From: Cellulomonas cellasea | GTDB lineage: Bacteria; Actinomycetota; Actinomycetes; Actinomycetales; Cellulomonadaceae | Reading direction: 5' to 3' | DNA: 64,000 nucleotides | Assembly: GCF_006538745.1 (NCBI RefSeq) | Contig: NZ_BJLR01000030.1 | Location: forward strand, 62,001-126,000 | Shown: positions 44,926 to 53,385 of the stretch, in pieces | Layout of the letters: each line of letters begins with the position of its first letter | Numbering within the stretch: position 1 is the first letter of the stretch | The notes under the pieces: model-generated | What the model was told of the DNA's origin: nothing | Database searches by the model: none | Seen by the model: the letters and a program-made list of their open reading frames with translations, nothing else | Program-made: the position numbers and the translations under genes

Positions 44926-45549
44926 GTGATCATCTGGCTCAACGGCGGTTTCGGTGCCGGCAAGACGACGCTCGCCGCCGAGCTGCACGGACGGCTCCCG
45001 GGCTCGCTGGTGTACGACCCCGAGGACGTCGGCCTGATGCTGTGGAAGTGGCTGCCGCCCGGCGGCGACTTCCAGCACCTGCCGAGCTGGCGCGAGCTCG
45101 TCGTGGCGACGGCCGTGTCGCTGCGCCGGCACCACACGTCGACGCTCGTCGTCCCGATGTCGCTCGTCCGTGACGCCTACCGCGACGAGGTCCTGGGCGG
45201 CCTCGCGGACGCAGGCGAGGACGTGCTGCACGTCTTCCTCGAGGCCGACGCCGCGGTGCTGCGCGAGCGGCTCGACGCGCGGGCCCGTGCGCTGCACCCT
45301 GACAGCCCCGGGTGGGAGGAGGGGGCCGTCGCGCTCGGGCTGCCCCCGCTCGCGGAGGCCGTCGCCGCCGCGGGCCGCCAGCCGGCCGGGACGCTGCTGC
45401 TGCGCTCGGACCGGCTTACACCGGCGGAGCTGGCGGACGCGGTGCTGGCCCGGGTCGACGTGCGGGGGTCGCACGGAGCCGGGCCGGCGGCAGGGCGGCC
45501 CGGCCCACCGGCCGAGCGGCTCGGCGCACCGCCCGCCGGACGTGCCTGA
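44926..45549 (+). CDS. TmrB-like P-loop protein
   Basis: ATP-binding protein similar to Bacillus TmrB, which confers tunicamycin resistance. Matching features: IIWLNGGFGAGKTTLAAEL (Walker A at residues 7-15), VYDPEDVGLMLWKWLPPGGDFQHLPSWR and TLVVPMSLVRDAYRDEVLG. GTG start at 44926; 207 residues, close to the TmrB length, with a disordered Gly/Pro/Ala tail (about 180-207). It is followed 1 bp later by a DUF1990 gene. Resistance is a possible but unproven role; TmrB-like proteins are widespread in actinomycetes. Confidence 0.75.
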   Translation: MIIWLNGGFGAGKTTLAAELHGRLPGSLVYDPEDVGLMLWKWLPPGGDFQHLPSWRELVVATAVSLRRHHTSTLVVPMSLVRDAYRDEVLGGLADAGEDVLHVFLEADAAVLRERLDARARALHPDSPGWEEGAVALGLPPLAEAVAAAGRQPAGTLLLRSDRLTPAELADAVLARVDVRGSHGAGPAAGRPGPPAERLGAPPAGRA

Positions 45550-45550
45550 C

Positions 45551-46090
45551 GTGCGTCGCGCACCGGGTCGCAGCGGTCGTGCACTGACCTATCCCGAGGT
45601 CGGCGCCTCCCTCACGGGGGAGCTGCCCCCGGGGTACCGGCACCAGCGTCATCGCGTGCGGCTCGGGACCGGGCGCGCGCTGTTCGAGCGCTCGGCGGCC
45701 GCCGTGACGGGGTGGGAGCTGCACCGGCGCGCCGGCGTCCGACCGGCCCTCGGCACCCCGCCCGCGGTGGCCGGCTCGGACGTGGACCTCACGGCGGCGC
45801 TCGGCCCGCTCGCCCTGCGTATGTCCTGCCGGGTGGTCGCGGTCGTCGACGAGCCGGACCGCCGGGGGTTCGCCTACGGCACGCTGACCGGGCACCCTGA
45901 GCGCGGCGAGGAGGCGTTCGTCGTCCACCGCGACGCGGACGACGCCGTCTGGCTCGAGGTCGTCGCGTTCTCCCGCCCCGGGCGCTGGTACACCCGGCTC
46001 GGCGGACCGCTCGCCCGCGACGCGCAGCGCGCCGCGACCCGCCGCTACCTGCGTGCGCTCGTCGAGCTTCCCGCGGCGCCGCTCCCCTGA
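45551..46090 (+). CDS. DUF1990 (UPF0548) family protein
   Basis: A 179-residue protein with the DUF1990 pattern: LTYPEVGASLTGELPPGYRHQRHRVRLGTGRALFERSA, VVAVVDEPDRRGFAYGTLTGHPERGEEAF and WYTRLGGPLARDAQRAATRRYLRAL. Fold similar to START/SRPBCC lipid-binding proteins as I recall; function unknown. GTG start 1 bp after the TmrB-like stop, so probably translated with it. Convergent with the AraC regulator gene, 16 bp between stops. Confidence 0.82.
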   Translation: MRRAPGRSGRALTYPEVGASLTGELPPGYRHQRHRVRLGTGRALFERSAAAVTGWELHRRAGVRPALGTPPAVAGSDVDLTAALGPLALRMSCRVVAVVDEPDRRGFAYGTLTGHPERGEEAFVVHRDADDAVWLEVVAFSRPGRWYTRLGGPLARDAQRAATRRYLRALVELPAAPLP

Positions 46091-46106
46091 CGTCGTCCGC
46101 GGCCCG

Positions 46107-47087
46107 TCACCCCGGTCGCCGCTCCTGGGCCCCGCTCCGTCCCGAGCGCCGCCACGCGTCCGGGGACATCCCGTGTGCCCGGCGGAAGACCCGGGCGAAG
46201 TACGCCGGGTCCGGGTAGCCGACCCGCGCCCCGACCGTGCCGACGAGCAGGTCGCTGCCCTCGAGCAGCCGCCGGGCCTCGGCCATCCGGTGCTCGACGA
46301 GCCACTGCTGGACCGTGCGACCGGTGCGCCGGCGGACCGCGGTCGTGACGTGCCCCGGGGTCAGCCCGACCTCGGCGGCGACGTCGCGCAGCGCGAGGGG
46401 CTCGGCGTAGCGGCGCGCGAGCACCTCGAAGACCGCCGCGAGCATCGGATCGTCCCAGCCGGCGCGGCCCGACGGGTCGTCGGCGAGGCGGGCGACGTCG
46501 ACCAGCAGGAGCGTCAGGAGCGCGAGCGCCGCCTCCGTGGCCCCCTGCCGTCGCGCACCCGGCTCGTCGCGCAGCTCGGCCTCGAGGTCGGTGAACCGCC
46601 GGGCGAAGCGCGACCGGTCGGCCGGCGGCACGGTGAGCCGGCGGACCGTGGGCGACCCGGGACCGACGAACGGCAGCAGCAGCGGGTGGCTGCGCCACGA
46701 GCTCAGGGCGCCCGGGCTGCGGCCCTCGACCGCGTCGGGCGTGAAGAAGACGGCCCACGCCGCTGCGTCGCGGAAACCCTCGCGCCCCGCGCCGAGGACG
46801 AGGCCCGGCGGCACGACGAGCACCTCGCCCGCCCGCACCTCGTGCTCCGTCTCGCCGAGCCGCAGGCGGCCGCCGCCCTCCTCGACGTACGCGAGCACGA
46901 GGAAGTCGTGCGCGTGCTGGTGCACGCGGGTGGACGGGGCGACGTCGGCGCCCTGGAGGCGGAGCGTGCCGATCGGGGGACGACCCGGCCGGGTCACCCA
47001 GGAGTACACCGGGACACCGTCGGGCCGGTGCCGTCGCAGGCGCGTCGAGGCAACCTCGGAGGACGCGACGCCGTGCTGAGGAGACAT
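46107..47087 (-). CDS. AraC-family transcriptional regulator
   Basis: A 326-residue regulator. The N-terminal cupin (about 30-130: STRVHQHAHDFLVLAYVEEG, HEVRAGEVLVVPPG) probably binds a small ligand. The C-terminal pair of helix-turn-helices (about 225-320) comprises ALRDVAAEVGLTPGHVTTAVRRRTGRTVQQWL, then VGTVGARVGYPDPAYFARVFRRAHGMSPDAWRRS. ATG start with AGGAG-type site. Divergent from the methyltransferase gene with about 130 bp between, so that gene is its most likely target along with itself. Ligand unknown. Confidence 0.9.
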   Translation of the reverse strand: MSPQHGVASSEVASTRLRRHRPDGVPVYSWVTRPGRPPIGTLRLQGADVAPSTRVHQHAHDFLVLAYVEEGGGRLRLGETEHEVRAGEVLVVPPGLVLGAGREGFRDAAAWAVFFTPDAVEGRSPGALSSWRSHPLLLPFVGPGSPTVRRLTVPPADRSRFARRFTDLEAELRDEPGARRQGATEAALALLTLLLVDVARLADDPSGRAGWDDPMLAAVFEVLARRYAEPLALRDVAAEVGLTPGHVTTAVRRRTGRTVQQWLVEHRMAEARRLLEGSDLLVGTVGARVGYPDPAYFARVFRRAHGMSPDAWRRSGRSGAQERRPG

Positions 47088-47219
47088 CCGAACATCGTCC
47101 TACTCGAGCGTCCCGGAGTCACTGGCCCGGCCCTCGCGCGCGGTCCACGCTCGAGGTGCGGGCAGGTGCGCGGGCCCGCGGCGCCACCCCTCGACCCGCG
47201 CCGACCGGAGGAGACAGCG

Positions 47220-47888
47220 ATGTCCGCACGAAGCACGACGGCCGAGCCGGGGCGCCCCGCGCCGCGCGCGTACCTCCCGCCGATGGGCCGGACGTGGCTG
47301 CTGCCCGTCTACGACCCGATGACCCGGCTCATGGGGGTCGAGCGGCTGCACCGGAGGCTGCTCGACCGGGCCGCCCTGCGTCCCGGCACGCGGGTGCTGG
47401 AGATCGGCTGCGGGACCGGCAACCTGCTGCTGCTCGCGCACCGGGTCACCCCGGGGGTCGTCACCTCAGGGATCGACCCGGACCGGGCCGCTCTCGCCCG
47501 GGCCGGGCGCAAGGCCCGCCGCCGCGGGGTCGACGTCCGGCTCGACCTCGGGTACGCCGACGCCCTGCCGCACCCGGACGCGAGCCTCGACGTCGTGCTC
47601 TCGTCGCTCATGCTCCACCACCTCCCGGAGGAGCAGAAGGCGCCGGCGTTCCGCGAGGTGCGCCGCGTGCTCCGCCCGGGCGGGCGGCTGCACCTGCTCG
47701 ACATCGGCGGCGACCAGCACGGTCACGGGCTCCTCGGTCGTCGCGCGCACCGCGACGAGCACCTGCAGGGCAACCTCGACCCCGACGCGGTTCCGGCCCT
47801 GGTGCGCGGGTGCGGCTTCGACGTGGCACCGCCGACGCGGGTCGAGACCCGGCTGGGGTCGTTCCTGCTGGTGGACGCGGTGCGCTGA
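47220..47888 (+). CDS. Class I SAM-dependent methyltransferase
   Basis: A 222-residue Rossmann-fold methyltransferase. SAM motif I is VLEIGCGTGNLLLLAHR (about residues 60-75), followed by GIDPDRAALARAGRKA, LGYADALPHPDASLDVVLSSLMLHHLPEEQK and VLRPGGRLHLLDIGG. The last 50 residues are short for ubiE-like enzymes. The start is strongly supported by GGAGGAG. The substrate is not predictable; such enzymes often act on quinones or small metabolites. Likely controlled by the divergent AraC protein. Confidence 0.88.
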   Translation: MSARSTTAEPGRPAPRAYLPPMGRTWLLPVYDPMTRLMGVERLHRRLLDRAALRPGTRVLEIGCGTGNLLLLAHRVTPGVVTSGIDPDRAALARAGRKARRRGVDVRLDLGYADALPHPDASLDVVLSSLMLHHLPEEQKAPAFREVRRVLRPGGRLHLLDIGGDQHGHGLLGRRAHRDEHLQGNLDPDAVPALVRGCGFDVAPPTRVETRLGSFLLVDAVR

Positions 47889-47965
47889 CGCGGCCGCGCG
47901 GCGCACCGCCGCGTGGCGCACTGCGGCGCGGCGCGCCGCTGAGCCGCGCACTGCCGGGCGGCGCG

Positions 47966-48685
47966 CTACCCGGCGGCGGCCGGCTCCACGAGGTGCGGGC
48001 CGTCGTTGCGGACGTTGCCCACGGCCTTGCCGACCTCGCGCGGTTCGAGGTGCGGCTCGGGCAGCGCGGCGAGGATCGCGGCGACGTCGTCGAGGTCGGT
48101 CAGGTGCGGGTCGAGCCACGCGTCGACCTGGTCCGGGGTCACGAGGACCGGGCAGCGCTCGTGGATCTCCCCGAGCGTGTCGGTCGCGGCGCGGGTCGCG
48201 ACGGTGGCGGTCCACAACCACTCGCCCTCGCGCTCGGGGTCCGGCCGCAGCTCGTAGAGGCCGGCGGCGGCGATCAGGTCACCGCCGGCGTGCAGGAAGA
48301 ACGGGGTCTTGGTCCCGTCGGCGTTCTTGCGCCACTCGTAGAACCCGTCCATCGGGATCAGGCACCGCCGCTTCGCCGCGGCCCGCTTGAACGCGGGCTT
48401 CTCGGTGAGCGACTCGGAGCGCGCGTTGATCATGCGCGCCCCGACCTTGGTCACCTCGTCGTCCTTCGCCCACGCCGGCACCAGGCCCCACCGCACCCGC
48501 CGCAGCTGGCGGACGGGCTCGGCGTCCTCGGGGGCACCACGCGGGGTGCGCTCGAGCACGACGCGGATGTCCTGCTGCGGTGCGACGTTCCACGACGGCG
48601 GGGTCTCCTCGTCGACGATCTCCTGCACCGCGAGGGCGCCCGCGATGTCGGCGTCCCGGCGTGCGCTCGCATACCTCCCACACAT
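47966..48685 (-). CDS. SOS response-associated peptidase (HMCES/YedK family)
   Basis: SRAP protein that forms a stable thiazolidine cross-link with abasic sites in single-stranded DNA. Catalytic residues are all present: Cys2 (mature N-terminus after Met removal, MCGRYASARR), Asn33 (SWNVAPQQ), Glu117 (GFYEW) and His175 (EIHERCPVL). 239 residues; the start is set by the requirement for Cys2. It lacks a recognisable LexA box nearby. Orientation opposite to the methyltransferase, sharing a 77-bp GC repeat region between stops. Confidence 0.93.
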   Translation of the reverse strand: MCGRYASARRDADIAGALAVQEIVDEETPPSWNVAPQQDIRVVLERTPRGAPEDAEPVRQLRRVRWGLVPAWAKDDEVTKVGARMINARSESLTEKPAFKRAAAKRRCLIPMDGFYEWRKNADGTKTPFFLHAGGDLIAAAGLYELRPDPEREGEWLWTATVATRAATDTLGEIHERCPVLVTPDQVDAWLDPHLTDLDDVAAILAALPEPHLEPREVGKAVGNVRNDGPHLVEPAAAG

Positions 48686-48757
48686 GAAGCCCACCCTCCC
48701 GCAGCCTCGCCGCACCTGCGCGCCGAGGACGCCCGCACGCCACCGCGTGACGGACGC

Positions 48758-48795
48758 ACGCGTGACCGGGGGCACCGTGGCCCCCGGTCACGCGT
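48758..48795. terminator. Terminator at the end of the dipeptide-type ABC operon
   Basis: Perfect 16-bp arms ACGCGTGACCGGGGGC / GCCCCCGGTCACGCGT (48758-48773, 48780-48795) with a 6-nt loop. The distal arm ends 3 bp from the binding-protein stop; on the minus strand it terminates that operon. Confidence 0.9.
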
Positions 48796-48798
48796 CCC

Positions 48799-50436
48799 TC
48801 AGCGGTCGAGCCAGGCCGACGTGAGCTGGTCGAGCCGGGAGTCCGCGCCGAGCTCCACGCCGTGCACGTCCGTGAGCGTCCCGACGACCGTCGTCAGCTC
48901 GTGGACCGGCACCTGCGCGTGGGTCGCGAGCAGCCGCTCCTGGACCTGCGCGACGACCTCGGTGCGGGCCGCCGGGTCGGCCACGGTGAGCTGCTCCTGC
49001 AGGAGCGCCTCGAGCTCGGGGTCGTCGACGCGGTAGTAGTTCGTCGCCGCCGAGGAGTACTGCGTCCGCAGCACGTCGCCGTCCGCGCGGCTGAGGTTGC
49101 CCCACGCCGCGTCGAACTGCCCGGCCTTGAGGCGTTCGGTGAACTCCGGCACCGTGCCGCTCCACAGGTTCACGCCGATGCCGACGTCCTTGAGCTGCTG
49201 CTGGATCAGCTCGAGCGACGTCTGGTTGGGCCCGAAGTTGGAGATCCAGACGACCTCGAGCTCGAGCGGCGCGCCGTCCTTCGCGAAGAGCCCGTCGCCC
49301 TCGCGCGCCCAGCCGGCGTCCTCGAGCACCTCGACGGCCGCGTCCGCATCCGTGGTGATGTCCTCGCTCAGGTCGACCGCGCCGGGCGTGGTGTGCGAGA
49401 GCACGCTCGTCGCGACGGCGAAGTCCTCGGTGAGCGCGGTGTCGCGCACCACGTCACGGTCGATCGCGAGCGAGACCGCCTCGCGCACCGCCGGGTCGGC
49501 GCCCAGCGTGCTCGCGCCGTTGAAGGACAGCCCGAAGACGATCCCCGGGTTGGCGCGCGTGACGAGCCCGAGCCCGGCGTCCCGCACCCCGGGGACGTCC
49601 GACGGCGCGATGCCGCCCGCCACGTCGACCTGCTCCGAGGTGAGGCTGCCCGTGCGGACGCCGGCCTCGGGCAGGACCTGGAACGTCACGCCCTCGAGGT
49701 GGGCCGCGCCGGTGTTCTCCCGGCCGTCCGGGCCCCACGCGTAGTCCTCGCGCGCGGTCAGCACCGTCTCGACGTCCTTGGCGTAGTGGTCGAGCACGAA
49801 CGGCCCGGACGCGACGACGGCCTCGCCCGACGCGCGGTCGGCGAACGGCACCGCGAACGTCGCCTCCCCGAGGATGCCGAGCGTGACCGACGACGCGGCC
49901 TGCGGGAACGCCGCGTTGGGGCGGCTGAAGCGCACCTCCACGGTGTGCTCGTCGACCGCGACGGACTGGTCGTAGCCGGCGAGCAGCGGTGCGGCCTGGC
50001 TCAGCGCGCCCGCCGCGATCGCGTCGTCGAACGTGCTCTTGACGCTCTGGGCCGTCAGCGGGGTGCCGTCGGAGAACGTCACGTCGTCGCGCAACGTGAA
50101 CGTGAACGACGTCGCGTCGGCGTTCGCGGTCCACCCCGTCGCGAGCCACGGGTGCAGCGTGCCGTCCGCGGGGTCCTGCCAGAGCAGCGAGTCGACGAGC
50201 TGACGCGTGACGTACCAGGTGTCGTTGCCCGAGCCGGTGCCGGACGGGTTGAGGGAGATGGGGTCGTTGCCGATCGCGAAGGTCAGCTCGCCGCCCGCGA
50301 CGGGCTCACCGGACGAGCTCGGGGTCGTGGCCGGGTCGGCGGCCTGCGAGCCGCACGCCGCGAGCGCGAGGGCGAGCGCGGGGACGGCAAAGGCGGCGAG
50401 CACCCGGGGGCGGGTAGAGAAGGACGGTGCGTGCAT
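48799..50436 (-). CDS. Family 5 ABC transporter substrate-binding lipoprotein
   Basis: Extracellular solute-binding protein of the dipeptide/oligopeptide/nickel family. A lipoprotein signal (LALALAACGS lipobox near residue 28) anchors it. SBP_bac_5 features: GGELTFAIGNDPISLNPSGT, WLATGWTANADATSFTFTLRDDVTFSDGTPLTAQSV and VREAVSLAIDRDVV. 545 residues. Last gene of the operon: permease B, permease C, dual ATPase, then this gene after 97 bp. Its leader is under SAM-riboswitch control, so the ligand is probably a sulfur source such as a thioether-containing peptide or glutathione; inference. Confidence 0.9.
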   Translation of the reverse strand: MHAPSFSTRPRVLAAFAVPALALALAACGSQAADPATTPSSSGEPVAGGELTFAIGNDPISLNPSGTGSGNDTWYVTRQLVDSLLWQDPADGTLHPWLATGWTANADATSFTFTLRDDVTFSDGTPLTAQSVKSTFDDAIAAGALSQAAPLLAGYDQSVAVDEHTVEVRFSRPNAAFPQAASSVTLGILGEATFAVPFADRASGEAVVASGPFVLDHYAKDVETVLTAREDYAWGPDGRENTGAAHLEGVTFQVLPEAGVRTGSLTSEQVDVAGGIAPSDVPGVRDAGLGLVTRANPGIVFGLSFNGASTLGADPAVREAVSLAIDRDVVRDTALTEDFAVATSVLSHTTPGAVDLSEDITTDADAAVEVLEDAGWAREGDGLFAKDGAPLELEVVWISNFGPNQTSLELIQQQLKDVGIGVNLWSGTVPEFTERLKAGQFDAAWGNLSRADGDVLRTQYSSAATNYYRVDDPELEALLQEQLTVADPAARTEVVAQVQERLLATHAQVPVHELTTVVGTLTDVHGVELGADSRLDQLTSAWLDR

Positions 50437-50533
50437 CAGGGGGCTCCAACGGTGCGAGGGGTGGGGGTGGGGGTGGGGGTTCGGAGTTCGGGTCAGCGGC
50501 CCAACGCGGGGGGCACCGGGCCGCACGGACACG

Positions 50534-52330
50534 TCACGGGGCGCTCCCCACGGAGGCCGAGGCGGCGGCGGCCGCGGCGAGCGCGCGCCGGCCCGGGACC
50601 GCACCGAGCAGCTCGGCCGTGTACGGGTGCTCGGGTGCGGTGAGCACCCGCTCGACCGGCCCCTGCTCGACGGCCACGCCGCGCCGCATCACCACGACGT
50701 CGTGCGCGACCTGCCGCACGACCGCGAGGTCGTGGGAGATGAACAGGTAGCTGACCCCGAGCCGGGTCTGGAGGTCGGTCAGCAGGTCGAGGACCTGGGC
50801 CTGCACCGAGACGTCGAGCGCCGAGACGGGCTCGTCGAGCACCATCGCGGCGGGCTCGAGCGCGAGCGCCCGGGCGATCGCCACGCGCTGGCGCTGGCCG
50901 CCCGAGAGCTCCGCGGCGCGGCGGCCGAGGGCGGACGCGGGCAGCGCGACGAGGTCGAGCAGCTCGGCGGCGCGGTCCCGCCGGGTGCGCCGCGTGCCCT
51001 CGCGCGCGACCCGCAGCGGGTCCGTGACGAGCTGCTCGACCGACCAGCCCGGGTTCAGCGACGCGTACGGGTTCTGGTAGACGACCTGGACCCGGCGCCG
51101 GGCCTCGCGCAGCGCGCGGCCCCGGGCGCGCGTCACGTCGGCGCCGTCCACGAGCACCTGGCCGGACGTGGGATCGGCGAGGCGCACGGCGAGGCGCGCG
51201 GTCGTCGACTTCCCGGACCCTGACTCGCCGACGAGCGCGACGGTCTGGCCCGGCAGCACGCGGAAGCCGAGGCCGTCGACCGCCCGCAGCGTCCCGCCGC
51301 CCGCGGCGCGGGAGAGGGCGAAGTCCTTGACGAGGTCGCGGACCTCGAGGACCGGGACGGAGGCGGAGGTGGCGGTGTCCGACGCGGCCCGGGCCGGTCG
51401 GGCGTCGGTGCGGGACGACCCGACCGGCGGACCGTCGGCGGACGACGCGTCAGCGAGGCGCGCGTCGGCCGGTGCGGCCTCGCCCGGGGCGGGTCGCAGC
51501 GCGTGCGCGCGCGACGTCCGCAGGCTCGGCGCCGCGGCGAGCAGCGCCTGCGTGTACGGGTGCCGCGGCCGGCCCAGCACCTCGTCGGGCGTCCCCGCCT
51601 CGACGACGACCCCCTGCGACATCACGACGATCTGCTGGGCACGGTCGGCCGCGACGCCGAGGTCGTGCGTGACGAGCAGCACGCCGGTCCCCGTCTCGGT
51701 CGTGACGTGCTCGAGGTGGTCGAGGATCTGGCGCTGCACGGTCACGTCGAGCGCGCTCGTCGGCTCGTCGGCGACGAGGAGACCGGGGCCGGCGACCATC
51801 GCGATCGCGATGAGCACCCGCTGCCGCATCCCGCCCGAGAGCTCGTGCGGGTACTGCTGCGCGCGCACCTCGGGGTCCGGAAGGCCGGCGCGGCGCAGGG
51901 CCTCGACCGCCTCGACGCGCGCGGTGCGGCGGTCGGCGAGCCCGTGCACGCGCAGCACCTCGGCGACCTGCTCGCCCACGCGCACGACCGGGTTGAGCGA
52001 GACCGTCGGGTCCTGCGGGACGAAGCCCACGCGGAGCCCCCGCAGCGCACGCAGCTCGCGGCGCGGTGCCGTGAGCAGGTCCCGGCCGTCGAGCTCGACA
52101 CGGCCCGCGGTGACGTGCGCCGCAGGTGCGAGCAGCCCCACGACCGCGTGCGCGGTGGTCGACTTCCCCGAGCCGGACTCGCCGACGAGCGCGACGGTCT
52201 GGCCCGCCTCGACCGTGAGCGAGACGCCCCGGACGGCGTGCACGGGGCCCCGGCGCGTCCGGTACTCGACCGCGAGGTCGACGACGCGCAGCAGCGGCGG
52301 GCTCACCGGGGCGGACGCCTGGCCGCTCAC
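50534..52330 (-). CDS. Dipeptide-type ABC transporter, fused double ATPase
   Basis: Both ATPase subunits fused in one 598-residue protein. First domain (about 10-270): Walker A GESGSGKSTTAHAVVG, signature LSGGMRQRVLIA, Walker B LLVADEPTSALD. Second domain (about 320-590): Walker A GESGSGKSTTARLA, QNPYASLNPGWS Q-loop, signature LSGGQRQRVAIARAL, Walker B MVLDEPVSALDVS. A Pro/Ala/Asp-rich linker of about 45 residues (near 275-320) joins them. In E. coli the equivalents are separate DppD and DppF. The GTG start overlaps the upstream permease stop (GTGA). Confidence 0.95.
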   Translation of the reverse strand: MSGQASAPVSPPLLRVVDLAVEYRTRRGPVHAVRGVSLTVEAGQTVALVGESGSGKSTTAHAVVGLLAPAAHVTAGRVELDGRDLLTAPRRELRALRGLRVGFVPQDPTVSLNPVVRVGEQVAEVLRVHGLADRRTARVEAVEALRRAGLPDPEVRAQQYPHELSGGMRQRVLIAIAMVAGPGLLVADEPTSALDVTVQRQILDHLEHVTTETGTGVLLVTHDLGVAADRAQQIVVMSQGVVVEAGTPDEVLGRPRHPYTQALLAAAPSLRTSRAHALRPAPGEAAPADARLADASSADGPPVGSSRTDARPARAASDTATSASVPVLEVRDLVKDFALSRAAGGGTLRAVDGLGFRVLPGQTVALVGESGSGKSTTARLAVRLADPTSGQVLVDGADVTRARGRALREARRRVQVVYQNPYASLNPGWSVEQLVTDPLRVAREGTRRTRRDRAAELLDLVALPASALGRRAAELSGGQRQRVAIARALALEPAAMVLDEPVSALDVSVQAQVLDLLTDLQTRLGVSYLFISHDLAVVRQVAHDVVVMRRGVAVEQGPVERVLTAPEHPYTAELLGAVPGRRALAAAAAASASVGSAP

Positions 52331-53385
52331 CGGTGCGCCCCGAACCGTGCGTCGAGCGCGCGCGAGAGCGTGTTCGCCGACAGGACGCTGAGCGCGATCG
52401 TCAGGCCCGGGAGCGTCGTCAGCCACCACGCGGTGCGCAGGTAGTCGCGCCCGCCCGCGACGAGCGCACCCCACTCGGGCGCCGGCGGCGGCTCCCCGAA
52501 GCCGAGGAAGCTGAGCGCGGAGATCGCGAGCACCGCTCCCCCGAGCTCGAGCGCCGCGAGCGCGACGACCGGTCCGGACGCGTTCGGCAGCACGTGCCGC
52601 AGCAGCACCCCGGCCGGGCGCGCGCCGTAGGAGTACGCCGCCTCGACGTACGCGGAGCCGCGCACGCGCAGCACCTCGGAGCGCATCACCCGGGCGATCG
52701 ACGCGACGCTCGCGAGCCCGACGGCGATCGCGACGTTGACCGTCCCGAACCCGAGCGCCGCGACGACCGAGAGCGACAGCAGCAGGCTCGGGATCGCGAG
52801 CAGGACGTCGACCCCGCGCATGAGCACGTCGTCGACGACGCGGCCGGCGGTCCCCGCGACGAGCCCGAGCAGCGAGCCGAGCACGAGCGCCAGCGCGACG
52901 GCGACGACCGCGCCGCGCAGCGTCAGCCCGGTGCCGTGCACGACGCGGGTGAACAGGTCGCGGCCGAGCTGGTCGGTGCCGAACCAGTGCGCGCCGGACG
53001 GGCCCGTGAGCTTCTCGGCCGGGACGCCGTCGAGCGGGTCCCCCGGGGCGAGCACCGCGGGAGCGAACGCCGCGACGGCGAGGACGACGAGCCAGAGCAC
53101 CGCGAGCACGAGGCCCGGGCGGCGCAGGGGCGCCAGCGACGCTGCGCCCAGGGGCACGACGAGCGCGCGGAGCGCCCGGCGGGCGCGGGTGGCTGCGGTC
53201 TGGGTGGACTCGGTCCGGTCGGACGCGGACTGGCCGGGCACGGCGGCACCGGACGCTGTCGGGTCGGACGCGGCGAGGCCCGGCACTCTCGGGTCCGCCG
53301 GGCTCGGGTCGGCGGCGGCGGCCGTCGCGTCGGCGGCGACGGGTGCCCCCGGCGGGCGGGTCTGGGTCCAGGTCATGGCGGTCAC
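52327..53385 (-). CDS. ABC transporter permease, DppC-like
   Basis: Inner-membrane subunit of about 352 residues. The first 70 residues are hydrophilic and Ala/Pro/Asp-rich (unusually long); then six helices. The EAA loop is AYVEAAYSYGARPAGVLLRHVLPN, and DPLDGVPAEKLTGPSGAHWFGTDQLGRDLFTRVVHG is the conserved periplasmic loop of this permease class. The GTG start at 53385 overlaps the upstream stop; ATG at 53376 is an alternative. Pairs with the DppB-like gene. Confidence 0.92.
   Translation of the reverse strand: MTAMTWTQTRPPGAPVAADATAAAADPSPADPRVPGLAASDPTASGAAVPGQSASDRTESTQTAATRARRALRALVVPLGAASLAPLRRPGLVLAVLWLVVLAVAAFAPAVLAPGDPLDGVPAEKLTGPSGAHWFGTDQLGRDLFTRVVHGTGLTLRGAVVAVALALVLGSLLGLVAGTAGRVVDDVLMRGVDVLLAIPSLLLSLSVVAALGFGTVNVAIAVGLASVASIARVMRSEVLRVRGSAYVEAAYSYGARPAGVLLRHVLPNASGPVVALAALELGGAVLAISALSFLGFGEPPPAPEWGALVAGGRDYLRTAWWLTTLPGLTIALSVLSANTLSRALDARFGAHR

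Noticed and set aside
47889-47965. GC-rich repeats (GCGCxGCGCACxGC) considered as a repeat array
   Set aside because: Short, imperfect, without regular spacers; more likely a terminator-like or low-complexity intergenic region between convergent genes.
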